DNA of 64,000 bases from NCBI RefSeq assembly GCF_003473485.1, contig NC_053044.1, forward strand, positions 38,196,091-38,260,090, read 5' to 3'. Of the stretch, positions 1 through 10,300 are shown piece by piece. Numbering within the stretch: the first letter of the stretch is position 1; each line of letters begins with the position of its first letter. This DNA comes from Medicago truncatula. Lineage: Eukaryota > Streptophyta > Magnoliopsida > Fabales > Fabaceae. The notes beneath the pieces are model-generated. The model saw nothing but the letters and a program-made list of their open reading frames with translations. It did no database searches and was not told the origin of the DNA. The position numbers were made by a program, and so were the translations under genes.

Positions 1-1188
1 GTCTTCGTGAATATATGCTAATAAGTTGGATCAATTTATTGTTGGTATTGTTTGTATTTTCTTCGTGTGTTAACCTCCAATTTTAAGGAAATGTCTTTGA
101 TAATTTGTAGTTTGGTCGAAGGTAAGTAAAATTTAACTATAAATTATTTCACTTAGTAATCAAACTTTAATTTCTAAACAAATCGTCATAGGAGGGCTTG
201 CTAATCACTTGACTTCAAGCACAAGTTTGATATTTTTATTTGGATTGTTTTGGACATAGTTAGTACCCTGATTTGACCCTATATTGTTTTTTTTTTTCTT
301 TTCATAGGTAACCAAACAACTACTAGAAAAATTTAGGAAAATGCTAACAAGTACCCTTAAAACATTTGATAAAAAGCTTAAAATAACAATTTTATCTTTG
401 AAATTGTGCATTTAACTTATTGAAAGAATAAAAATCAACTTTTTTTACATGAAATCTTATAATTATTTTATTTTTTATGTCACTTGTTCGCATAACCAAA
501 AGTTTAACAGATATCTTGTATCGGTTAATTTAAATCGAACGGTGACAACACTTAGGTTATGTTTGGATGAGAAGAGAAAGTAAGAGGAAAATAGTGAAAG
601 GAAAGATTGTATGAGGAAAGAAAGAGAATGAAAAGTGAAGGGATTGTTTTAGTTGTTTGGTTTAATAGAAAATGGATTAGAACATTGGAGGAAAGAAAGA
701 TCTATTTTTTCTAATTGACATAGATACCACTTAGGGGTGCTTTGGACTTTTCAAACATAAGTTGTTGTTTTCCCAACCTTTCTGTCCCTTGGGAATGCTA
801 GAGACACTCTCTTTTGAACACTATCTCCAACACCCACTTTCTAATTTGCTTAAATCATGGTGGATCTCACACTTTGGAAATGGGTTCCGCTTAAAGTGGT
901 GGGTCACACATTGATTTAAGCAAATTAGAAAGTGAGTGTTGAAAAGAGAGTGTCTTTAGCATTTCTCGTCTGTTTCTCGTCTGTCCATATTGCCGTGGAA
1001 AGGTTTTTCGTGTGGGACGCATGTGTCTAGTTAGTTTTACTTCTTCCAAACCATGGAAAATGTTTCTTTCCCTTGTCTTTCTCTCCCTCTCACTATCTTT
1101 CCATAGAAACAAACACACCCTTAAGTTTCTGTTATTGATCACAGATCACAAGAACTTGCTTCCAACAAAGGGGAGAAGCACTTAACCT
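1..1188. other. Intergenic sequence upstream of the OCRE/G-patch gene
   Basis: No coding sequence is supported here. The stretch holds the small inverted-repeat element at 793-966. It also has purine-rich sequence at 545-700 (starting near a GTTTGGATGAG motif) and a pyrimidine-rich counterpart at about 1060-1125 (ending in ACAAACACACCC), which may be the two degraded ends of another MITE. The last 100 bases probably include the promoter and 5' UTR of the next gene; no TATA box was assigned. Confidence 0.5.
793..966. mobile_element. Short inverted-repeat MITE
   Basis: The left arm (AATGCTAGAGACACTCTCTTTT, then AACACCCACTTTCTAATTTG and GCTTAAATCA) is mirrored by the right arm from about 912 to 966. 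The left arm carries about 13 extra bases in the middle. The loop between the arms is about 40 bp. This is seen directly. No open reading frame is present and no clear target duplication was assigned, so the superfamily is undetermined. Confidence 0.65.
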
Positions 1189-4100
1189 ATGGACCCAGAA
1201 CCTCAAAATTCCGAAAATAGCGATTGTACCTTTGTTTGGGACGAAAATTCGCAGCTTTACTTTCACGCCAGGTTATTTTCCCTGTCATTTCGAGAATGTT
1301 TGAATTTCAATTATACAACTTGTCATTTCGACAATGATATTCATTGCATTTGAATTATGAATATAATGACAAGCTTGTGTTAAATTTCTGGTTTTGTTGC
1401 ATAGGTTTATACATTTGTGGGTATTAACTTATTTATTACAAATTTTCCCTGTTATTGCGCAGTCTTAAGCTTGTTTATTAACTGTGATTGTGCAGTAGTG
1501 GATTTTATCATGATCCTAATGCTGGCTGGTACTATAGCACCAAAGATGGTGTTTATTACAAATTTGAGGATGGAAATTATGTACCTTTAGATTGCAACAA
1601 GGTAGGTTTGGCCTTCTAAGCGTCTGTTTGGATTGGTTTATTTGAATTTATCTATCCACCGGCATAAGCGCTTGTGAGACTGTTTGAGAGAACTTTTGAA
1701 AACAACTTGTGACATGTCCATAAGTTGTTTTCAACTTATACTAAAGAAATTTATGTTTTCTATCTTTTGTTATAGAAATAGCTTATGCGTAAGCGCTTAT
1801 GTTATAAGCTTAAAATTAAGTTGCTTATCCAAAAAGGGTCTAAGGGTCGTTTGGATTGGCTTATGAAAAATAACTTAAGCAAATAAATAAGTTTTTATGT
1901 TAATTCGTAAGTTCTCGCTAACGAAAATTGTATCTTCGTTAGCTGTTTTTTCATAAACTACCTTAACAAGCTTATGAATAATACATAAAAGCTTATATAT
2001 TTACGTAAGTTGTTTTGCATAAGCTCAAAAATAAGTCAATCCAAACAGGCCTTAAGTCATTCACATCTCTTATTTTCTAAAATAAACTTATAAAAAATTG
2101 TAATTTCAAGTTGGTGATTGAAGTTTTATTGCTTGTGTTTCAGGATGATGATGTTGAAGAAATATATGTGTGCAAAGAAACCAAACCTGAAAGAACTCAA
2201 CAAATACAAGACATTAACAATGAGGAGGATTGTGCTTCCTTCCTCGGAAACGAAATTGAAACTAACCAACAGATAGGAACCTTGACCGAGGAAGCAGGGG
2301 ATGGTAAGTAATAATGTTAACCTGCAAACTTTATTACCGTATTTTATTGAATACTCCTATGCTTTGAGGACACTTGATTCTCTCCTTTGCTTTGAGCATC
2401 AACATTTTGGTGTTTCAGTCAAGCAGCAGTATTAATATGAGTAGCTTAAGCCTTCTAAGTAGATGTCTTTGTAATAGATGCAATGAACTCCACGAACAGT
2501 CCAACTTGTGGAAACCCTCCACCACCATCGGAATGGTATCCTCCTTCCTTCCACATCCTTTTTCTATTGATGATTATATGTTCAAAAAATTCTTAAAATT
2601 AATTATTTTGCTAACCAACAGGTTAGAAGACACACTTATTGATCTATACTTATCTGGCTACAACAACATAGCAGTTAGTGCAGCTGATACAGTGACAGAC
2701 CCCGTGGAAACCAATGGATATAACTTCACATTAGAAACTGATGGTTTGTTCCTAACTTATGTAACTTTTCTGTTAACAAAAGTGATTACTGAGATCGCTC
2801 TTAAATCTATGTGTTTCTCAATGTATAGCTTACAGAAATGCTGAAATGGGAGGTGACTGGACCACAGGCCCAGCAGATGAAAATGGCATGAATGATAATG
2901 AAAAAACTGTAGATGACATTGTAGCTTACAGCGATGCTTATGAAGTAGAAGAAGGTGAGTGGATTCCAGATCCAGAAGATGAAAATCACTTAGCTGATGG
3001 AAGTTCCATAGATGAAGGTATTTCCACTTTGCTCGCAAGCCTAAGGAATCATCTGTAAGCTTGTGTCTACTACTAACTGGCATGTGCTATTTCATTCTAT
3101 CTCTATGTACTTGGAAATAGTTTGCCAAAAAATTATGATGATGTGCACTATGGGTATACTGCAAAAATAAATGGGTTGTTTCCTTGAAGGTTCAAGTAAC
3201 TAAGAAGGGCTTGTTTCCTTGTTTATTCAGTAATCTAGTTTTCCTTGAGTCCCCTGCTAAATGCTTTTGTTTCTCTGCATGGACTTTATAACACTGTTTC
3301 CACGCCATGAGTGAGATTGCATGCCGATTTTGTTCATATGTTTGATTTATACCATTACAGGCATCTTGTTCGAAGAAGAAAAATGGCGAGCTCAGTATGG
3401 TCAAGTCATTGAATCAAGGGAAGATTTGGTTTTAGAGTTTCCAGTTTTGGACTTGTGGAACTGGGAAATGGTCAGAGCATCCAAAAAAGATGGAAAAGAT
3501 AGGGTGGCAAGGTTGGTTGGAAGACTGGTCAAACAATCTGCAAAGCGGCACCCATCTATCTCCTCTGTTGAAAAGAAATTTAGATCTGCTCCTATCTGCG
3601 AAGTAGATCTCGATCTGGTACGCGTCAAAACAGGTTTGCATTTTACTCTTGTATTTGCTGGTACACGTCTAAAACAGGATATAGCTATTATGAAGTGAAA
3701 TGAGAGGCAACCATATATAATTTGATTTTTTATTATCTTGTTTTAAGCCTTGTTATTATACATAAATTTCATTTTAGAATCATGGGCAAGTTACAATTTA
3801 TAAGCAATAGGGATAGTGTGGCTTACATGGAAAGTTTCAAAATAAAGCTGTATTGGGATTTTACAATATTAGTGCTAGTACTTCTTGGAATGAACACGGC
3901 TTATTGTCATGCTCTTTTATCAGGACAAGTGTATAGATTGCGAAACCCAAGTGCGAGATATGTGGCTTCATTATCAAGTTATGATTCTGCCGATCCAACA
4001 AAAGATTGGGATTTTCCTCAGTTATCATCTAATACAAATAGCACTCATGTCTCTAAGTCAAGTCAAAGTACTCCTTCTACTTCAACTGAAATTCCTATGG

Positions 4101-5281
4101 TGAAAGATTTGCCCACGTTGCCTAGTCAGCTTTCTGCATCCAAGGTTTGTACTCGGAAATTGAAATCTATCAATTAGTTGCTACTTTTTCCCCTTCTCCC
4201 ATGATCACCCTTCATGTAATTCAGTACATCAAAAAGATATCTTCAGAATCTGTTAGCTTTCAGCTCATTTACGGTTTTGCCATGCCAGCAAATAAAATGT
4301 CAATATAGAGATCGCGCGGCTGAAAGAAGAATCTTGCATGGTGGCTTTGGTGTTGGTCCAGGGCAGAAGAAGCTTGGTGTCGATGATGATACAACATCAT
4401 CGCCTGATGCTTGTCCAGAAGTAGCTACAGAAGAGGCCTTGAAGATGTCATTTGGACCAGGTAGTTATGCCAGAAATCTTCTGGAAGGCATGGGCTGGAA
4501 GGAGGTATGGACTGAGTTCTCTGGTGCAAAATATTCCATTTTTCTTTATTGAATTGAAATTCTTAGGATTATTATGTAGTTAGTCTTTCCTATTTAAAAA
4601 CTATACCATCGGCATTGCCAACTAGCTTATAACAGAATTGCATCATGTCATCATCACCAGGGCAGGGTGTGTGATAATATTAAAAGATCTGGTCCTCAAA
4701 TCTCAGATGACACATACCCTATATTTATATGAACTGTACCAATATATACGCATTAACACTTTCTTACTATATTTGTCAACAAAATAAATAACACTTTCTT
4801 ACAATTATTAAACCATGCACAATAATACAATAATGTAAAGTATTAACAGCAGTTAATTTACGCTTATCCAAATAGAAAATGTAGAAATTTGGGGTCTAAC
4901 TCATCCTTACAAAACCGGCTTGTAAAGTGTAGAGTGCCTCCTCAAATGTCGCAATTAGGAGACTAGGGGCGGATCTCAATAAAGACGGAATTTTCAACAG
5001 AAAACAATGTGAATTTATTATAATGACAAACTTTGATTATGTTACTTTACACTTTTTTTTACTTACATTTTACTCAGTTTAGATGAGCAAAATTCACAAT
5101 TATTATCGGCAATTACCTTTCTATAATTTAATTATATTTTTTTAATGGCACTTCATAGATAGTTTATGTTCCCACCCTTGTGCAGGGAGAAGGACTCGGC
5201 AGTTCTACAAAAGGTTTGGTGGAACCTATTCAACCAGTTGGAAACATTGGCAGTGCAGGCTTGGGGTGGCCTCGTCGATGA
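1189..5281 (+). CDS. OCRE and G-patch domain protein (AGGF1-like, D111/G-patch family)
   Basis: Ten exons fit with consistent phases and GT-AG borders: 1189-1271, 1496-1601, 2144-2303, 2460-2535, 2622-2743, 2829-3017, 3361-3633, 3924-4144, 4289-4504 and 5186-5281, giving 513 aa. Residues 15-59 (starting FVWDENSQLYFHASSGFYHD) are an OCRE domain made of aromatic repeats. About residues 466-510 form a G-patch (SYARNLLEGMGWKEGEGLG, ending GLGWPRR). The middle is acidic and low in complexity, then basic. Human AGGF1 also carries an FHA domain between these two; none is evident here, as in the plant D111/G-patch proteins I recall. OCRE and G-patch domains occur in splicing factors, so nuclear RNA processing is the likely role (inference). 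The start is the first ATG, just upstream of the OCRE. Exon 4 uses a weak acceptor (TTCTAAG) and is the least certain exon. Confidence 0.85.
1619..2053. mobile_element. Two hAT-like MITE relics in intron 2 of the OCRE/G-patch gene
   Basis: Two abutting segments meet near 1844. Each opens with a GTTTGGATTGG-type end, and the second closes with CAATCCAAAC near 2037-2047. Between the ends are TTATAAGC / GCTTATG motifs typical of a common legume hAT-derived MITE. Related AAGCGCTTA / AATAGCTTAT sequence recurs at 53770-53920 and 55130-55262 in introns of the neprosin gene. Confidence 0.55.
4883..4997 (-). mobile_element. Deleted TRIM-family LTR relic in intron 9
   Basis: The segment from GAAATTTGGGGTCTAACTC to GACGGAATTTTCAAC matches both ends of the longer copy at 9660-9880 but lacks the middle part. 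On the minus strand it contains the CTTACAAG...GGTTTTGTAAGGATGAGTTA core shared with the TRIM LTRs at 11138-11439. It lies inside the last intron of the OCRE/G-patch gene. Confidence 0.6.
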
Positions 5282-6371
5282 ACAAGGCTGACTATGTGTC
5301 AGCACCACACAGAAACTTACCTTCAACCACCAGAGCAATGTAGCCTATGTTTTTATTACGATTAGGATTAGAATCTGATACATTTGAATTTACAACACTC
5401 GCAAACCCTACCCACCCACCAGCCACTTGCGTTAGACCTCGGTGGTAATGTATCCTATGTGTTGTACATCACCCTCCCTTAAATACATGGTAATCCAGTT
5501 AAATCGCATTTGATCGTGCCATTGGTGTTCGGGTTTTTGAGAAAGAAGCAATTCTTATTTCTAAAGTTGATTCCACTCAACACAATTTGTAGTTTCTATG
5601 GTGGAATTCTACACAAATCAGTTCTATGGTGGAATTCTTATGAATCAATTTGTCTCCTAAGAACATTGCAAGTAGGTGTGTTCACGGTGTGTTTTGGATC
5701 GGTTGAGGCAGTAACTCATCCGATCCAAAGATAAAATTATATGCGGTTCGGTTGGCTTTGGATGATTAATCTTAAAAGCGGATAAGATCCAATTTAATGC
5801 AGTTTAAATTGGATCGATTTTTGGATATCCAAATTACAAATTGTAATACTTTTATTAATAATATTATAAAAATATGGTAAAAGAATAGGTTTGATACAGA
5901 ATATAACATGATTTATTAAAAATTAATAGTATAGAATAACAATGATTGATTATCTTTCAGACATGAAATAGTAACCGCGGTTCGGTTTTATTTAGTTTTG
6001 ACTTTGAATAAATCAATCCAAAACTGGAAACACCCGAGCAATTTGTCCAAACACATCAAATAATATTTGGTTTTGTGCGGTTTTCGATTTTTCTAAATCG
6101 GTTTGGATTTGAACACCCTAAGTTGCAGCCTTACCGGGATCAAAATTCGAACCCCAAATTCTCGACTTATTCATCTAAGCCAAAAATAAATATGAATCAA
6201 TTTACCTGCTGAAATTAATTTATTTAATCAAAATCAATTCTATAGAGAATCGAGCACACAGTGCCATGGTTTAAGGGGGGTGATTCTATAGAAAATCAAT
6301 TCTATTTATAGTGGTCAACATATTGGTTTTAGTTTTCAAACTTGTTTCCTATCTCGCTTGGAACCAACAGA
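5282..6371. other. Intergenic sequence with a probable hAT-type MITE (about 5672-6120)
   Basis: This follows the stop codon of the OCRE/G-patch gene. From about 5672 the sequence runs TAGGTGTGTTCACGG with several GGTTCGGTT / GGATCGGTT motifs, and it closes near 6120 with CGGTTTGGATTTGAACACCC. This is the pattern of non-autonomous hAT-like elements whose ends read TAGGGTGTTCA. No coding sequence is supported. Confidence 0.4.
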
Positions 6372-6380
6372 ATGTTACAA
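6372..6380. repeat. Left 9-bp target-site duplication of the Pack-MULE
   Basis: ATGTTACAA immediately precedes the left TIR, and the identical 9 bases follow the right TIR at 7113-7121. Nine-base duplications are typical of Mutator-like transposition. Confidence 0.9.
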
Positions 6381-7112
6381 GAAAATTGTTGTCGACACAT
6401 TTCATAGGGCTGAGAAACACATGTAAATTACTCAAATGCCCCCTCGGCAGTTAGCTGCCAAATTTGTTTGAAACCGGATGCAGTTAACTACCGAGGAAAA
6501 CCTCGGCAGTTAACTGCACACTGTTGTTTGGGTTGCAAATAGAGATACTCCAATCAATGACACTTCTGGAATTCTATCAATTGACCAAAATGGAAATCTA
6601 GAAGGAAGAAAGAATCACGGTTCATGAATTCTGGATTGGCAAATTGTTGTACCAGATTCCAACGTAGCGAGAGGTGGACTTTACTGGAGTGATGAATCCA
6701 AGAGCAAAGGTTTTAGATTTAGATATAAAAATCTCACCATCTTTTATGCGTGTATCAGAAGAACAGGAACAAAAAGAAAAGGCAAGAAGGAGTAGAATCA
6801 AGTAGCCAATTGTTAGTATTATGTAATAATAACAACTTGTTGTGTTAATGATTTTGGGTTGTGGCAAGGTAGAGATGAGTTTTTGCAGAGTCCATTAAGT
6901 TCCTCTTTATGAGAAGAAGAAAATAGGAGGAAGAAAGAAGGAAGGTTCATGAATTCTGGATTTTCATTTTCCGCGGCAGTTAACTGCCGAGGTTTTCCTC
7001 GGGAGTTAACTGCAGCCGGTTCCAAACAAATTCAGCAGCTAACTGCCGAGGGGGCATTTGAGTAATTTACATGTGTTTCTCAGCCCTATGAAATGTGTCA
7101 ACAGCAATTTTC
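6381..7112. mobile_element. Pack-MULE carrying S-domain receptor kinase fragments
   Basis: The element is 732 bp. Its terminal inverted repeats (6381-6517 and 6976-7112, 137 bp each) begin GAAAATTG and differ at only a few positions. A perfect 9-bp target duplication flanks it. There is no transposase. The interior holds pieces of a G-type lectin S-receptor-like kinase in opposed orientation. On the minus strand (6622-6867) there is a signal-peptide region followed by DGEIFISKSKTFALGF and YVGIWYNNLPIQ. On the plus strand (about 6530-6600) there is [20 protein letters not shown], which normally follows that segment in the same protein. A short direct repeat (GGTTCATGAATTCTGGATT) at about 6619 and 6943 marks an internal rearrangement. 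Confidence 0.9.
6530..6867. pseudogene. Captured, inverted G-type lectin receptor kinase exon fragments
   Basis: Family knowledge: S-domain receptor-like kinases start with a signal peptide and a bulb-type lectin domain containing SKSKTFALGFFTP, YVGIWY and [17 protein letters not shown] blocks in that order. Here the first two blocks are on the minus strand and the third is on the plus strand, so the fragment has been split and inverted. No kinase domain is present and it cannot encode a receptor. It lies wholly inside the Pack-MULE. Confidence 0.8.
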
Positions 7113-7121
7113 ATGTTACAA
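7113..7121. repeat. Right 9-bp target-site duplication of the Pack-MULE
   Basis: ATGTTACAA, identical to 6372-6380. Confidence 0.9.
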
Positions 7122-7312
7122 AGTAGCACCATCTCCAATGAGGATTATATTCCATTTAGAGCAAGATCAAAATTATTTCTCATCACAACAGCTAGTTTGC
7201 TTGGAAAAAAGAGGTATATCAAATGGAATCAATCAAGATCAATATAATATACAACCACCAGTAGAAACTTAATAATAAAAAAAAAAGTTTCCTACAAAAA
7301 ATTAATCCAAAA

Positions 7313-10300
7313 TTAATTCTCAGCCTCCTCAGTCACCGCCTTATCCTCCTCAGTCGCTGTCTTATCCTCCTCAGTCGCTGTCCTATCCTCCTCAGTTGTC
7401 GTCTTATCCTCCTCAGCCACCGTCTTATCCTCCTCAGCCACCGTCTTATCGCTGTCACTCTTACTATGTGGTGCATCAGACCTTCCATCCTCCGCTAAGT
7501 TCTTTTGCTGGAGTTCATGTTTCAGTCTTTGGATCTCCTGACCTTTCTCGTCTAGCTTCTCTTGCAACATAAGAACCTGCAGAAAAAATCCATAAGTAGG
7601 GTTTTCACAATATAGTTGGTTAGTTATTAATTTCAAAATGGTGTTTGGTGTCAGATCTTTAGAACACAATCATGCATGGTAAACCACTGATACAAAGCAC
7701 ACAAACATGCTATTGGGATGGGATGTTACATGTTTATACTCCCTCCAACCTTGAATATAATCAACAAATTTTTAAATTTTGATGGTCCAAAATATAAGCA
7801 AATTCTATATAACATTAGGTACATAATGATATCATATCATTCTTAAAATACATTACAATTAATTTAAAATTTAAGCGGAGGGCGGTTAAATTCCATAATT
7901 TCAATCAATCTAGGACATTAAATTCTCCAGTCCTATTAAAAATTTAAAAGAATAAAATAACATAACAAATTAGAAGACATAAGATATTCCAATATTTCAT
8001 CTTTTCACGTTAATGAATTTTCACGTTAATGAAAATAAAAATGTCATCCTCTTAAAACTTTGAGATTCAAAATAATTTATCTATCCAAGAGGAAATTCCA
8101 ATATTTCAACTTTTCACGTTAATGAAAATAAAAATGTCATCCTCTTAAAACTTTGAGATTCAAAATAATTTATCTATCCAAGAGGAAATGATATTATTAG
8201 TTTTTTAAAACTTAATACAGGTCAAGTTTTTTAGTCTAAAAAAATAAAGGTTTTGTTTCGTCTACTTATTTATTCAATTCACATCAAAACATTAATTGAT
8301 GCAATGTAAGCCGTTTTCCAAATGCAACTGTTGAGTTCCTTCAACCTTGCAAATTAGGTTAGAGGAATCTTCCAACAATACTTTTCCCTTTTTTTCTCAA
8401 ATTAATTCATAAACCAAATCCAATCAAGCATTTTAGAACTGAACATGCATTGCAACTTTCATATCATAAATAGAAAAGGGGGAGAAGTGAAAACCGTTTC
8501 ATTTGATCTCTCCACATCATTTGTCAGTCCTTCCATATGCTTCTGCAACCCTGTAGTTAATGTTAAGGATTAACATTTACATAAATTGCAAGTGTGTGGC
8601 TGGCCATATAATTATAGATATTAGATAGATCAACGTATAGACAATTTGCATGTCTCTTAAGTCAAAAATAAAAAAATCACATTGCAGCCCCAAAAGTCTG
8701 CAATTTTAAAGAAAAGAGAACATGAGGCAACTACTCCTAACAAACAACTAACATGTTAAGAAGATTGTAATACAGAAATTTTTCTAGCACGTTATTATGA
8801 TTCAAATGAAAAGTTTTAAAGTCACAAAATAACATTATTTTACGCAATGTTTGATATGAAAATTAACATGACTGCAAATACAAGTGCACACATCAGTCTC
8901 ATATGAAAGGTGACAGCAGTTACTTAGTTGCTGGAAAGTGTAAAAGGATTGAAAAAGCCAGAACATAATAAAATGAATTTCATTCAGCTAAAACCTTCAA
9001 ATTGACTTCTGAGTTGTGTATTCTGAGACTTCTGCAATGCAAGTTTCATCGTCAATTCATGTATCTGCACACCAAAAGAATGGGAAAGGACAATACAAAG
9101 ATTAATTTAGCAGCCATGAATACCGAAAAATACATTGGGCACATTAAGCTTCTAATTTATTGGTGTGTGAACATATGAAAGTGTAAAATTTCATCCTGCT
9201 ACAAGTACAACACATGAATGGAAAGGGAAAACATGACAATTAAGGGCATAAAGCAATACAATGGTAGCACCTTTCCTTCAGAAGCTTGATTTCCGATCTC
9301 CTCATTTTCTTCTTGCAGGGTTCTACATTTAGCCATCAGCATCTTCCCCATCTTGCTTTGGGAAGTAAATGTTATGGCCGTAATGTTATCTTGCAAATCC
9401 TTTATTTTTTTGTCCTTCTCCTCCACTAAATTCTGATAGGATGATAACTCTCGTCAGAACCACTAAAAAGGTGTGATTTTGAGTCTGTGTGTGTGTACGC
9501 ATGTGAGGAAATGTTGAAATGAGGACAGAGATGTATAAATGAAACTAAAGAAACGTGAAATCAACTATCTTGAGCAACAAGAAAAAGCAAACAACACAAT
9601 ACATGGAACACCCTGGATTCATTTCTGCAATTTAAAGGTGCTTCTCTATTCTAATATTGTTGAAATTTGGGGCATAACTCATCCTTACAAAACCGGCTTG
9701 TAAGGTGAGGAGTGCCTCCTCTTTATAAACTCTTCTCAAAAGTGCTATCTATCCGATGTGGGACTAAATCCACCCCCTCAAAGCCAACACAGTGAAGGTG
9801 TTGGAGGCTGCGATGAAGGCTAACCAAAGGTCGCAATTTAGGCGACTAGGGGCGGAACGCAATTAAGGCGGAATTTCAAACAAATATGCCATCAGAAACC
9901 CCTAATTAGACATTCAAAAACCACCATCTATCATAAAAGTTATCAACTTCGCATCAATTTCCAAACACTGTCTGCATCGCATACCCAAAGTACATAGCTT
10001 GGCTATGCTTTCCTATAGTGTTAGGCTTATTCCATCTCATTGTGGGACTTCCAAAAACAAAAATTTCTTAATAAATTCGCCCAGTTGTCATGTGATAGAG
10101 TACTAATGCTATATAACAACACTGCCCATGATGTCAACAAGATGTTCACTTTATTTCTAGGTGAAAAAATATGAGTGGCAACTTGAACCAACCTTCTCCT
10201 AGTGCAACAAGAGTTATGACATCTAATTTTTCCCCAACATCCCTATGTATGTCCTTGAACAGGAGAAAGTGGTCGACCAAACTTTATTCAATAAATGTGA

